From SIG440 sp045631525 (GTDB lineage: Bacteria; Bacillota; Clostridia; Monoglobales; Monoglobaceae), in the NCBI GenBank assembly GCA_045631525.1, contig JAZQUY010000007.1, forward strand, positions 38,981-102,980: 64,000 bases of DNA. Direction: 5' to 3'. The notes below the pieces were generated by a model, which was not told the origin of the DNA, searched no databases, and saw nothing but the letters and a program-made list of their open reading frames with translations. The stretch's first letter is position 1, and every line of letters starts with the position of its first letter. The position numbers and the translations under genes are program-made. Shown one piece after another: positions 43,158-51,931 of the stretch.

Positions 43158-43787
43158 ATGGACAAACAAACACAAGAAGCGAAAGAGATTGTAAAAAATC
43201 TTTCGCCTAAAGAAAAAATAAAATATTTTTGGTATTATTACAAAATACACACAATTTGTATCACCTTTGCGGTTATACTCATTGTCACAACCACTGCCCA
43301 GTGCATGAGGCAGACAAAGTATGATATGAATATTGCCTATTACAGTGTGAGACATATCGAACAGCCGCAACTTGATGCGTTTACAGACCTCTTGGAAACG
43401 GTGGCAGAGGATACCAATGAAAATGGCTCTGTGGATGTTTTTATATCGTTTCTCTCAGGTGACATAACAGCAGAACTCCTTGACGAGTATGCACAAATGG
43501 GTTATCAGAAGATGCAGGTTGAGGTTGCAACGGATGAATATCAGAGCTTTATGCTGGATAGGGCTTATCTTGATATGATGGAAAGGCTTTATGGTGATGT
43601 TATAGACAGCGTTTTGGAAATAAGCAATATTCATGAGATACAAGAAACTCTTAAGCTTCCTGATGACGAAGAACTGTATCTTGTTACTACCAAAATGTTT
43701 GATAGGTCAAAGGAAGATAAGGTTAAAGTGAACGAACACAAAAATGCGATAGTAATAAAAGAATACTTTGAACAAAAAATCAAATAA
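43158..43787 (+). CDS. Membrane-anchored hypothetical protein
   Basis: 209 residues with one N-terminal membrane helix (about 33-50, CITFAVILIVTTTAQCM) after a basic, amphipathic start (KNLSPKEKIKYFWYYYKIH). The soluble C-terminal part, acidic and likely extracellular, has no motif I know. A similar K-E-K-I-x-Y-F-W-x-Y-Y-K-I-H start appears in many uncharacterised clostridial membrane proteins. Separated by 37 bp from the DAHP synthase gene, so possibly on the same transcript, and followed by a strong terminator. Function unknown. Confidence 0.65.
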   Translation: MDKQTQEAKEIVKNLSPKEKIKYFWYYYKIHTICITFAVILIVTTTAQCMRQTKYDMNIAYYSVRHIEQPQLDAFTDLLETVAEDTNENGSVDVFISFLSGDITAELLDEYAQMGYQKMQVEVATDEYQSFMLDRAYLDMMERLYGDVIDSVLEISNIHEIQETLKLPDDEELYLVTTKMFDRSKEDKVKVNEHKNAIVIKEYFEQKIK

Positions 43788-43790
43788 AAC

Positions 43791-43828
43791 AAAAAGGATA
43801 CCCTTTAATTACGGGGCATCCTTTTTTT
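43791..43828. terminator. Bidirectional terminator
   Basis: Stem AAAGGATaCCC / GGGgcATCCTTT, followed by T7. It serves the 43158 gene and the convergent DUF378 gene. Confidence 0.85.
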
Positions 43829-43845
43829 CTTTGACAAATCAAAGG

Positions 43846-44052
43846 TTAGTCCATTTTGTCAACAATCGGTTCGTCCTTAAAGAAGAAAGAAATTGACCAA
43901 AGACCGGCAATACCTACAAGGGTAAATATTATACGGCTGATAAGAGAAAGCTGACCGCCGAAAAGCGAGGCAACAATGTCTATACCAAAAAGACCGATAC
44001 TTCCCCAGTTGATTGCACCGATTATGACAAGAATCAAAGCAATAACGTTCAT
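43846..44052 (-). CDS. DUF378 family small membrane protein
   Basis: 68 residues, almost wholly two membrane helices: MNVIALILVIIGAINWGSIG then LISRIIFTLVGIAGLWSISF. The motif GAINWGxxGxFxxDxVxxxFG is the DUF378 signature. Function unknown. RBS AAAGGAG. Alone on the minus strand, converging with the gene at 43158. Confidence 0.85.
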   Translation of the reverse strand: MNVIALILVIIGAINWGSIGLFGIDIVASLFGGQLSLISRIIFTLVGIAGLWSISFFFKDEPIVDKMD

Positions 44053-44191
44053 ATCAGTAAACCGCTCCTTTTTTTATTGATTGATTTGTTCACTTTTATT
44101 TTGGCTTTAATGACAAAAAAGTATTCATCCATATTTTGAATAAAGGTTCAAGATTTGCAAACAATAAATAAAAAAGAAACGGACGTATTTT

Positions 44192-44626
44192 ATGATAAAA
44201 AAATTTATTTTTAAAATGTTTGCTGTGGCATCGGTATTTTTTGCTGCTTGTTTTATTGTGGGGAATTCAAAGGCTCTACAATTAAACAACAAAACCTATG
44301 AAAAGGGAAATGACAGTTCACACATTGAGACGGCAAGGGCAATCTCTTCTTTTGAGGGTGTTATTGACGCTGCGGTGATAAGTTATGAGGGAAAGACTAT
44401 GGCAGGGGTAAGCATTGATGAAAACTGCGACAAGGAAGAAGTTATTCTTTTTGCGGAGAGCGTTTTAAAACGGATTCTGGGTGAGAATGAGGCGTTTTAT
44501 GTGTCGGTGGGAGACGAAACGGCAGAAAAGATAATTGAGCTCAGCCTTTATCTTGATACGGATTTAGATAGGAAGGTACTTGAGCAGAGAACCCGTTTTT
44601 TGCTTCAAAAGAACAACAAAATTTGA
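44192..44626 (+). CDS. YhcN/YlaJ-like sporulation lipoprotein (putative)
   Basis: A 144-residue exported protein. The signal region MIKKFIFKMFAVASVFFAAC ends at Cys20 in a lipobox-like FAAC. The mature part (ISSFEGVIDAAVISYEGKTM, AGVSIDEN) has the alpha/beta pattern of YhcN/YlaJ lipoproteins, short proteins of spore membranes that contain a YscJ/BON-like fold. A weak sigma-G-like TGAATA box at 44137 precedes it. Homology is a visual estimate; treat the family as tentative. Confidence 0.55.
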   Translation: MIKKFIFKMFAVASVFFAACFIVGNSKALQLNNKTYEKGNDSSHIETARAISSFEGVIDAAVISYEGKTMAGVSIDENCDKEEVILFAESVLKRILGENEAFYVSVGDETAEKIIELSLYLDTDLDRKVLEQRTRFLLQKNNKI

Positions 44627-44651
44627 CAAAATTATTTTCTTGTGGTAAGAT
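44623..44651 (+). promoter_or_regulatory. Promoter of nrdR
   Basis: TTGACA, 17 bp, TAAGAT, with TGTGG before the -10. The -35 overlaps the upstream stop codon TGA. Confidence 0.85.
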
Positions 44652-44687
44652 AAAATATATACAAATTTTCATTTGGAGTTGATAAAA

Positions 44688-45143
44688 ATGCGTTGTTTGT
44701 TTTGCGGACATCTTGAAAGCAAGGTTATTGATTCCCGTTCTACAGAAGAGGGAACAACCATCCGCCGCCGCAGAGAATGTCTTGAGTGCGGAAAGAGATT
44801 TACTACATACGAAAAGATAGAAACAATCCCTATGATTGTTGTGAAAAAGGACGGGCTTCGTGAGACCTGGGACAGAGAAAAGGTCCTCAATGGCATTCTT
44901 CGTGCCTGTGAAAAACGTCCTGTTACCTTAAGCGACATCGAAAAGCTGATTGATGACATTGAATCGAAGCTTTACAATATGTTGGAGCGCGAGGTTACCT
45001 CTGAAAAAATTGGCGAAATGGTTATGGAAAGGCTTAAAGACCTTGACGATATTGCATACGTTAGATTCGCATCGGTATACCGTCAGTTCAAGGACATAAA
45101 TTCATTTATGGACGAGCTTGCCAAAATTATAAAAAAAGCTTGA
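44688..45143 (+). CDS. nrdR: Transcriptional repressor NrdR
   Basis: Zinc-ribbon plus ATP-cone repressor of ribonucleotide reductase genes; senses dATP/ATP. The 151 residues begin MRCLFCGHLESKVIDSR and have the four zinc Cys (C3, C6, C31, C34) with RRRRECLECGKRFTTYEKIE, then an ATP-cone (VVKKDGLRETWDREKVLNGI). ATG 44688 follows TGGAG by a usual distance. Its stop overlaps the -35 of the rimP promoter. No nrd gene is nearby. Confidence 0.96.
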   Translation: MRCLFCGHLESKVIDSRSTEEGTTIRRRRECLECGKRFTTYEKIETIPMIVVKKDGLRETWDREKVLNGILRACEKRPVTLSDIEKLIDDIESKLYNMLEREVTSEKIGEMVMERLKDLDDIAYVRFASVYRQFKDINSFMDELAKIIKKA

Positions 45144-45168
45144 CAACACACGCATTTTGTGGTAATAT
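45140..45168 (+). promoter_or_regulatory. Promoter of the rimP-nusA-infB operon
   Basis: TTGACA, 17 bp, TAATAT, with TGTGG before the -10. Start near 45175, only 16 bases before the hairpin at 45191. Confidence 0.85.
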
Positions 45169-45190
45169 AAGTACAACGTAATATGGTTTC

Positions 45191-45218
45191 AAAAGAGTGA
45201 GGCAGGCCTCACTCTTTT
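45191..45218 (+). promoter_or_regulatory. Near-perfect hairpin in the rimP-nusA leader (possible attenuator)
   Basis: AAAAGAGTGAGG C AG G CCTCACTCTTTT: 12-13 bp stem with a 2-4 base loop, ending in T4 then GCATT. It lies between the promoter and rimP, so it cannot be only the end of nrdR. It may be a weak or NusA-dependent terminator controlling the operon, or a 5' stabiliser. Confidence 0.7.
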
Positions 45219-45240
45219 GCATTAAAAAACGGAGGGAAAT

Positions 45241-45705
45241 ATGGCATATTCAAAACTTGAAAAAATGATTATTGATATGGCGACTCCCGTTGCTGAAACT
45301 TTGGGCTGCTATATCTATGACACCGAGTTTGTCAAGGAAGGAACGATGAAATATCTCCGGATTTATGCGGACAAGGAAGACGGAGGAATTTCTATTGATG
45401 AGTGTGAACGCATAAATCGCAAAATGGGAGAAATCCTTGATAGAGAAGACCCAATAAAAGAAAATTATGTTCTGGAGGTTTCATCCCCCGGAATTGAGCG
45501 AAAGCTGAAAACCCCTCAGCATTTTGAAAAGTATAACGGAAGACAAATTGATGTGGGACTTTATAAAGCTGTGGACGGAAGCAAGACTTTAAGCGGAATC
45601 CTTAAAGGCTTTGAAAATGGAAGTTTTGAGATTGAGACGGACAATGGCGAAAAAACTTTTGGTCTTGATGACGTAACTTTTGTAAAATTACATTTTGATT
45701 TTTAA
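45241..45705 (+). CDS. rimP: Ribosome maturation factor RimP
   Basis: Helps assemble the 30S subunit. The 154 residues have the N-terminal domain (VAETLGCYIYDTEFVKEGTM, LRIYADK...GGISIDECERINRK) and a C-terminal SH3-like domain (EVSSPGIERKLKTPQHFEKY). The motif VSSPGIER is diagnostic. ATG after GGAGGG. First of a nine-gene translation operon. Confidence 0.95.
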   Translation: MAYSKLEKMIIDMATPVAETLGCYIYDTEFVKEGTMKYLRIYADKEDGGISIDECERINRKMGEILDREDPIKENYVLEVSSPGIERKLKTPQHFEKYNGRQIDVGLYKAVDGSKTLSGILKGFENGSFEIETDNGEKTFGLDDVTFVKLHFDF

Positions 45706-45740
45706 TATACAAATAAATTTTTAGGAGATGGTGATTAAAA

Positions 45741-46784
45741 ATGAGCGCAGAATTATTTTTGTTGTTGGACGAAATTGAAAAGGAAAAAGGCATAAGCCGT
45801 GACGTTGTTCTTGACGCACTCAGCGGTGCACTTCTCAGTGCTTACAAGAAAAACTTTGGTGCTGTTCAGGACGCAAAGGTTATCATTGATGAAGAAACCG
45901 GCGACATCAAGGTTTATGCAAGAAAAGACATTGTTGAGGAAGTTGAAGACAGAGAATGTCAGGTTTCTGTGGAGGACGCAAAAAAGGTTGACCCCAGATA
46001 TGAAGCGGGCGATGTTCTTGAAACAGAGGTTACACCTGCAGCATTCGGAAGAATTGCAGCCCAGACAGCACGTCAGGTTGTTCTTCAGAGAATTCGCGAG
46101 GCAGAACGTGAAAAGGCATTTGATGCATTCTCTGACAGAGAAAATGATATTATGACAGCAACAGTTAGAAAAATTGACAGAAGAAACATTATGCTTGAAA
46201 TCGGCGATACTGAATCTGTTCTTATGCCCAACGAACAGGTTAAAAACGACAACTACAAGCCCGGAGCAAAATATAAGGTTTTTGTGGTTGAGGTTGCAAA
46301 CTCAGTGCGTGGTGTTCACCTTGTGGTGTCACGTTCACATCCAGGTCTTGTAAGAAGACTTTTCGAGCTTGAAGTTCCTGAAATCAAAAAGGGAATTATT
46401 GAAATCAAAGGTCTCACCCGTGAACCTGGTTCACGAAGCAAGATTGCTGTTCATTCCACAATGGAGAATGTTGACCCGGTTGGTACTTGCATCGGCCCAA
46501 AAGGTATGCGCGTTCAGGCGGTTATTGATGAACTTCGTGGTGAAAAGATTGATATTATAAAGTACAGCGATGACCCTGCAGAATATATTACTCAGGCGCT
46601 TAGTCCTGCTAAAGTGGTTTCAATTACGGTTGATGAAGAAAAGAAAATGTGCAGCGTGGTTGTTCCCGCTGATCAGCTGTCTCTTGCTATCGGCAAAGAG
46701 GGCCAGAATGCACGTCTTGCAGCACGCTTAACAGGTTGGAAGATTGACCTGAAAGCTGAAGAAACCAAGGCGGAAGAAGCTTAA
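45741..46784 (+). CDS. nusA: Transcription factor NusA
   Basis: RNA polymerase pausing and termination factor. The 347 residues have the N-terminal RNAP-binding domain (LLLDEIEKEKGISRDVVLDA, then LSGALLSAYKK), S1 domain (about 135-200), and two KH domains (PVGTCIGPKGMRVQAVIDEL and LAIGKEGQNARLAARLTGWK). The C-terminal acidic repeats of E. coli NusA are absent, as usual in Firmicutes. The protein may also act on the hairpin in its own leader at 45191. Confidence 0.96.
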   Translation: MSAELFLLLDEIEKEKGISRDVVLDALSGALLSAYKKNFGAVQDAKVIIDEETGDIKVYARKDIVEEVEDRECQVSVEDAKKVDPRYEAGDVLETEVTPAAFGRIAAQTARQVVLQRIREAEREKAFDAFSDRENDIMTATVRKIDRRNIMLEIGDTESVLMPNEQVKNDNYKPGAKYKVFVVEVANSVRGVHLVVSRSHPGLVRRLFELEVPEIKKGIIEIKGLTREPGSRSKIAVHSTMENVDPVGTCIGPKGMRVQAVIDELRGEKIDIIKYSDDPAEYITQALSPAKVVSITVDEEKKMCSVVVPADQLSLAIGKEGQNARLAARLTGWKIDLKAEETKAEEA

Positions 46785-46808
46785 AAACGTGAAAGGTCGG
46801 TTTTTGGT

Positions 46809-47063
46809 ATGACGGTTACACGTATGTGTGCTGCCTGCAGAGAGGTTAAAGAAAAAACGCTACTTGTGCGCATTGCCAGATATAAAGGCGATGTGATGAT
46901 AGACTTAACAGGCAAGGTTTGCGGCAGAGGTGCATATATTTGCAAGAAAAGCGAATGCATAAAAAAAGCCCAGAAAAGCCGTGCGCTCGAAAGAAGTCTT
47001 TCTTGCAGTGTTGATGCAGGAATTTATGAAAAACTCGAGGAGCTTGTTGCAAATGGAGAATGA
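46809..47063 (+). CDS. rnpM: YlxR/RnpM RNA-binding protein
   Basis: 84-residue nucleic-acid-binding protein. Hallmarks: TRMCAACREVKEK at the N-terminus and GKVCGRGAYICKKSECIKKA. In Bacillus the YlxR protein (RnpM) binds RNase P RNA and tunes its activity. Lies between nusA and ylxQ, its usual place. It overlaps the next start by 11 bp. Confidence 0.93.
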   Translation: MTVTRMCAACREVKEKTLLVRIARYKGDVMIDLTGKVCGRGAYICKKSECIKKAQKSRALERSLSCSVDAGIYEKLEELVANGE

Positions 47064-47364
47064 GAAATTTTTCAGGATGCTGGGGCTTGCGACCAGAATG
47101 CGAGGCGTGGTCTTTGGTGAGGTTGCTGTCCGTGACAGCATCAAGTCAGGCAAAGCGGAAATCGTTATTGTTTCGGAGGATGCCTCGGATAATACAAAAA
47201 AAAGATTTAAAAACAGTTGTGGTTTCTATGGAAAAAAATTGATAATACACGGTGACCGCTTTCTCCTTGGAAAGTATACAGGACGTGCCTTCTCGGTTGT
47301 GGTTGCGGTGACTGACAAAAATATTGCACAGAGTATAAAAGATATGTTTCGTGATGAAAGGTGA
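47053..47364 (+). CDS. ylxQ: L7Ae-like ribosomal protein (YlxQ)
   Basis: A 103-residue small RNA-binding protein of the L7Ae/L30e fold (FFRMLGLATRMRGVVFGEVA, IVSEDASDNTKKRFKNSC, FLLGKYTGRAFSVVVAVTD). Known in Firmicutes as YlxQ/RplGA, a kink-turn binder of unknown exact role. The start ATG 47053 lies ten bases after GAGGAG and inside the end of ylxR. It is followed by infB after 69 bp. Confidence 0.9.
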   Translation: MENEKFFRMLGLATRMRGVVFGEVAVRDSIKSGKAEIVIVSEDASDNTKKRFKNSCGFYGKKLIIHGDRFLLGKYTGRAFSVVVAVTDKNIAQSIKDMFRDER

Positions 47365-47433
47365 ACTGTTTAAGTAAAATCCGGAGAATTTACCGGAAGA
47401 ACTGATTTTAAGAGAATCGGGAGGTAGATATTT

Positions 47434-49716
47434 ATGACAAAAATAAAAGCTTATGAGCTTTCAAAAGGGTTTGGAATACCCAGCAAAGAAATCGTAAAGG
47501 TTTTGCACGATTATGGTGTTTCAGAAAAAAATCATATGAGTGCACTTGATGAAAAGGAACTGGATGTGATTTTTGAATATTACACTCAGAAGAACCAGGT
47601 GGAGGATTTTTCTGCACTTTTTGCTGTGGTGGAAGAGCCAAAGCAAGAAAAAACAGAAGAAAAAACTGACAAGAACACCGAAGAGACTGAAAAAGCTACA
47701 GAGCAGAAGATTGAGAGTGAGGGTGGCTTTCAGACCGAAGAAATCCCTGCCCGCAGAACACGTGTTGTTGATACCCGTGTTAATGCGGTTGACCTTGACA
47801 GACTTGACAACGAAAAGCTTGAAGAACTTATCCCTGAAAATGTAAAAACTCAGGGACCCGGCAAGCAGAAGATAAAAACAGGCAACAAAAAGAGCAAGCT
47901 TGTTAAAGAAAAACAGGACCCTAAAGACCTTGAAAAAATTGCAAAGAAAGAGAAAAAGCAGGAAGCAGAGACTATACTTGTTCCTGATTCAATCACTGTT
48001 GGCGAACTTTCTGAAAGACTTAAAAAGCCCAGCACAGAGGTTATCAAAAAGCTTATGATGCTTGGAATTATGGCATCTGTAAATGAAACCCTTGACTTTG
48101 ATACAGCTTCTTTAATCGTGGAAGATTTTGGAGGCAAGGTTGAACGTGAAATAATTCTGACAGAAGAGGATAAACTATTTAACGACGTTGAAGATTCACC
48201 CGAATCTTTGATCCCCCGTTCACCGGTTGTTGTTGTTATGGGTCACGTTGACCACGGAAAGACCTCGCTTCTTGATACCATAAGAAATGCAAATGTTACT
48301 GAGGGCGAATTTGGTGGTATCACTCAGCACATTGGTGCTTACCGCGTGCGTATCAATGACAAAAAGATTACCTTCCTTGATACCCCGGGACATGAAGCGT
48401 TCACTGCAATGCGTGCAAGAGGTGCTTTGGTTACCGATATTGCAATTTTGGTTGTTGCAGCGGACGACGGAATTATGCCCCAGACCATTGAAGCAATCAA
48501 TCACGCAAAGGCGGCAAATGTTTCAATTATCGTTGCGATTAACAAAATCGACAAAGAGGGCGCAAACCCCGACAGAGTTCGTCAGGAGCTTACCGAGCAC
48601 GGTCTTGTTCCTGAGGAATGGGGCGGCGATACTATCTGCGTTGAGGTTTCAGCAAAGATGAAAATGAATATCGATAAGCTCTTGGAAATGGTACTGCTTG
48701 TTGCTGAAATGAAAGAACTGAAAGCAAACCCCAACCGTCTGGCAAAGGGTACTGTTATTGAGGCTCAGCTTGACAAGGGCCGTGGTCCTGTTGCTACACT
48801 TTTGGTACAAAATGGAACAATCAAGACAGGTGACATTGTTGTTGCGGGTACTGCTGTGGGCAGAGTCCGTGCAATGAATGACGACAAGGGCAAAGCTATC
48901 AAAAAGGCAGGGCCCTCTATTCCTGTTGAAATTCTTGGTCTTTCAGAAGTGCCTGACGGCGGTGACGTATTCTATGTTGTTGAGGACGAAAGAAAGGCGA
49001 GAGAGGTTGTTGAAGCAAGAAAGTTCAAGCAGAAGCAGGAGGCTCAAAAGGCAAGTCAGGCAGTATCTCTCGAAAATCTTTTTGAACAAATTGAAGCCGG
49101 CAAGATGAAAGACCTCAATATTATTGTAAAAGCAGACGTTCAGGGCTCTGTTGAAGCGGTACGCCAGTCACTTGAAAGAATTACCAATGAAGAAGTGAGA
49201 GTAAATGTTATCCATGGTGCTGTTGGTGCCGTTACCGAATCTGACGTTATGCTTGCTACGGCATCAAATGCAATTATCGTTGGATTTAACGTACGTCCAA
49301 CCCCTGGTGCTACTGTGTCAGCGGATGCATCCGATGTTGATATCCGTCTTTATCGTGTTATCTATGACGCAATCGAGGATATCGAGGCGGCTATGAAGGG
49401 TATGCTTGCACCCAAGTTCCAGGAATCTGTTACGGGTCATATCGAAATCAGAACAACTTTCAAGGTTTCAGGCGTGGGAACAATCGGTGGTGCTTATGTT
49501 ACTGACGGTAAGGTTCAGCGAAACAGCTTGGTGCGTGTTGTTCGTGACGGTATTGTTATCCACGAGGGAGAGCTTGGTTCACTCAAGCGTTTCAAGGACG
49601 ACGTAAAGGAAGTTGCCAGCGGATATGAATGTGGTGTAAGCATCGAAAAATTCAACGACATCAAAGAGGGCGACGTTATTGAAGCATATGTTATGGAACA
49701 GATAATGCCCCAATAA
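47434..49716 (+). CDS. infB: Translation initiation factor IF-2
   Basis: GTPase that brings fMet-tRNA to the 30S subunit. Of 760 residues, about 260 form a Lys/Glu-rich, weakly conserved N-part, followed by the GTPase: G1 GHVDHGKT (270-277), G3 DTPGHEAF, G4 NKID, G5 SAK. Then come domains II-IV (GTVIEAQLDKGRGPVATLLV) and the C-terminal IF2-C2 region (KDVKEVASGYECGVSIE). No second in-frame start with a ribosome site was obvious. In the standard nusA-ylxR-ylxQ-infB-rbfA order. Confidence 0.96.
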   Translation: MTKIKAYELSKGFGIPSKEIVKVLHDYGVSEKNHMSALDEKELDVIFEYYTQKNQVEDFSALFAVVEEPKQEKTEEKTDKNTEETEKATEQKIESEGGFQTEEIPARRTRVVDTRVNAVDLDRLDNEKLEELIPENVKTQGPGKQKIKTGNKKSKLVKEKQDPKDLEKIAKKEKKQEAETILVPDSITVGELSERLKKPSTEVIKKLMMLGIMASVNETLDFDTASLIVEDFGGKVEREIILTEEDKLFNDVEDSPESLIPRSPVVVVMGHVDHGKTSLLDTIRNANVTEGEFGGITQHIGAYRVRINDKKITFLDTPGHEAFTAMRARGALVTDIAILVVAADDGIMPQTIEAINHAKAANVSIIVAINKIDKEGANPDRVRQELTEHGLVPEEWGGDTICVEVSAKMKMNIDKLLEMVLLVAEMKELKANPNRLAKGTVIEAQLDKGRGPVATLLVQNGTIKTGDIVVAGTAVGRVRAMNDDKGKAIKKAGPSIPVEILGLSEVPDGGDVFYVVEDERKAREVVEARKFKQKQEAQKASQAVSLENLFEQIEAGKMKDLNIIVKADVQGSVEAVRQSLERITNEEVRVNVIHGAVGAVTESDVMLATASNAIIVGFNVRPTPGATVSADASDVDIRLYRVIYDAIEDIEAAMKGMLAPKFQESVTGHIEIRTTFKVSGVGTIGGAYVTDGKVQRNSLVRVVRDGIVIHEGELGSLKRFKDDVKEVASGYECGVSIEKFNDIKEGDVIEAYVMEQIMPQ

Positions 49717-49735
49717 TAAGAAAGGCGGTGCAAAG

Positions 49736-50077
49736 ATGCCTGCATATAACAGAATAGACAGAATTTCAGAGGAAGTTAAGCGTGAGCTTAGTATGATTAT
49801 TCGCGAACTCAAAGACCCAAGACTTTCAAAAGCTGTGGTGTCTGTGATAAATGTAAACGTTACAAAGGATTTGAAGTTTGCAAAGGCTTTCATAAGCGTT
49901 CTTGGAAATGAAGACGTTCAAAAGGGTGCTATGGACGCTCTTAAAAGTGCGGCAGGCTTTATCCGCAAAGAAGTTGGGCATCGTATAAACTTAAGAAGCA
50001 CTCCTGAATTCACTTTTGTACTTGACAATTCCATTGAATATGGTGCTCACATAAACGAAGTGCTGAAAAATCTTTGA
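49736..50077 (+). CDS. rbfA: Ribosome-binding factor A
   Basis: 113-residue KH-fold cold-shock and 30S maturation factor. Hallmarks are IDRISEEVKRELSMIIRELK, KDPRLSK...V.V.NV.VTKDLKFAKAF and HRINLRSTPEFTFVLDNS. RBS AAAGGCGG. It follows infB by 19 bp, its usual place. Confidence 0.95.
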   Translation: MPAYNRIDRISEEVKRELSMIIRELKDPRLSKAVVSVINVNVTKDLKFAKAFISVLGNEDVQKGAMDALKSAAGFIRKEVGHRINLRSTPEFTFVLDNSIEYGAHINEVLKNL

Positions 50078-50087
50078 GGAGAACATT

Positions 50088-51032
50088 ATGTTTGAAGGTG
50101 TAATCGAAAAGATAAAAAAAGCAAAAAAGATTGCGATATTCAATCACGAAAACCCTGACGGTGATGCTCTTGGCAGTGCCTATGCCCTAAAGCTCATAAT
50201 CAATGCCCTTGGAAAACAAGCAGAAGTGTTTTTGCGTCAGGATGATGAAAGAACAAGGGAATATAAGCTTATCGAGGGCACTGAGCAATCAGGACTTAAA
50301 ATTGAAGATTGTGATTTAAAAATTGCCGTGGACTGCGCAGATGTTGACCGTCTTGGTGACCTGAAAGAATATTTTTCGGGGAACACGGCTGCCATCGACC
50401 ATCACGTTACCCACAAAGAGTTTGCAGAGGCTACTTTGGTTGTTCCTGATGCTCCTGCTACGGGTGAAATCATATTTGATATTGCCGAAAAGTTGGACGT
50501 TGTGATAGACGAAGATATAGCAAACAACATCTATCTTGCAATTATCTGTGATACGGGGAATTTCAAGTATTCATCAACTACTGCAAAAACCCATAGAACA
50601 GCGGCAAAGCTTATGGAAACAGGAATTGATATAGCAAATCTTTCGAAGCAGGTTTTTGACACGAAAAGTATTGAATATCTAAAAGCTTACAAAAAAGGTA
50701 TTGACAGCTTAGAACTTTTTGCAGACGGAAAGATTGCTGTTCTTGCCATAACCGAAAAGGATTTCAAGGAAATGGGCGTTGATGAGGTGCTGGTTGACGG
50801 GATTGTTGACTTGCCTCGGTCTGTGGAAGGCGTGGAGGTAGGAGTTTATCTTCGTGAAAGAGGAGAAGGTTTTAAGACAAGTCTTCGTTCAAATGGCGAC
50901 GTGGATGTGGCTCAGGTTGCGCTTCTCTTTGGCGGCGGCGGGCACAAAAAGGCGGGGGGGTGTCTTATAAAAGATACCCTTGAAAATGCAAGAAAGAAAC
51001 TGGTTGAGGAAATTGAAAAACAACTAAGATAA
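50088..51032 (+). CDS. nrnA: DHH/DHHA1 phosphoesterase, NrnA-like nanoRNase / pAp phosphatase
   Basis: Degrades short oligoribonucleotides and adenosine 3',5'-bisphosphate. The 314 residues have the DHH metal motifs NHENPDGDALGSAYAL, VDCADVDRLGD, DHHVTHKEF and the DHHA1 end GGGGHKKAGGC. Family pattern fits NrnA (YtqI). It sits between rbfA and truB, typical for Firmicutes. Confidence 0.92.
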   Translation: MFEGVIEKIKKAKKIAIFNHENPDGDALGSAYALKLIINALGKQAEVFLRQDDERTREYKLIEGTEQSGLKIEDCDLKIAVDCADVDRLGDLKEYFSGNTAAIDHHVTHKEFAEATLVVPDAPATGEIIFDIAEKLDVVIDEDIANNIYLAIICDTGNFKYSSTTAKTHRTAAKLMETGIDIANLSKQVFDTKSIEYLKAYKKGIDSLELFADGKIAVLAITEKDFKEMGVDEVLVDGIVDLPRSVEGVEVGVYLRERGEGFKTSLRSNGDVDVAQVALLFGGGGHKKAGGCLIKDTLENARKKLVEEIEKQLR

Positions 51033-51048
51033 AGCGGGAGGGTAAAGA

Positions 51049-51930
51049 ATGAACGGAATTATCAATGTAAATAAACCGCTGGGCATTACCTCCCATGATG
51101 TTGTATATAGGCTCAGAAAAATTTTGGGCATAAAAAAGATAGGGCATACGGGAACCCTTGACCCTGATGCAAGCGGTGTTCTTCCTATGTGCGTCGGCAA
51201 GGGAACAAAGCTTGCCGAATATCTTACTGCAAAAGACAAACAGTATCTTGCAGTTCTTAAGCTTGGTGCATTTACTGATACTCAGGATGCCTCGGGCGAA
51301 ATAATTGAGAGTTTCGATGTGACCGCCACGGAGGAAGAAATTCGCGATGCAATCAAAGGCTTTGTGGGGGATATTATGCAAATACCACCTATGTATTCTG
51401 CTATCAAGGTTGATGGTAAAAAGCTTTATGAACTGGCACGGGAAGGCAAAACAGTTGAAAGAGAACCAAGACAGGTTACCGTGAAAAGTATTGAGATAAA
51501 AAATATTGATATGGAAACAAACACTGTTGAAATGCTTGTTGATTGCTCAAAAGGTACATATATCCGTACACTTTGTAACGATATAGGAATGGTGCTTGGT
51601 TGCGGTGGTTATATGGCGGCACTTCACAGAACAAAAAGTGGGAGATTTGATATAAAAAATTCCTTTACTCTTGATGAGATTGAAAAAATGGCAGGGGAAA
51701 ACGACTTTTCCTTTATGGTGTCTGTGGGTGAGGCTCTATCTGAATATGAAAAGATTGTGCTTGCCGACAAAAATGCACAGCGAGTAAGAAATGGAATAAA
51801 AATATCCGTTGAGGGATTAAATGACGATGAAATTTATCGTGTCTTTGATGAACAAGGAGAGTTTTTAGCCTTGGCACAGCAAACTGAAAGCGGATTTATG
51901 GTAATCAAAAGTTTTTATGGCGGAGCGTAA
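51049..51930 (+). CDS. truB: tRNA pseudouridine55 synthase
   Basis: Makes pseudouridine at position 55 in tRNA T-loops. The 293 residues begin MNGIINVNKPLGITSHDVVY, then GHTGTLDPDASGVLP with the catalytic Asp, IMQIPPMYSAIKVDGKKLYE and CSKGTYIRTLCNDIG. The C-terminal part is a small PUA-like domain. RBS GGGAGG. It ends two bases before ribF begins. Confidence 0.96.
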   Translation: MNGIINVNKPLGITSHDVVYRLRKILGIKKIGHTGTLDPDASGVLPMCVGKGTKLAEYLTAKDKQYLAVLKLGAFTDTQDASGEIIESFDVTATEEEIRDAIKGFVGDIMQIPPMYSAIKVDGKKLYELAREGKTVEREPRQVTVKSIEIKNIDMETNTVEMLVDCSKGTYIRTLCNDIGMVLGCGGYMAALHRTKSGRFDIKNSFTLDEIEKMAGENDFSFMVSVGEALSEYEKIVLADKNAQRVRNGIKISVEGLNDDEIYRVFDEQGEFLALAQQTESGFMVIKSFYGGA

Positions 51931-51931
51931 A

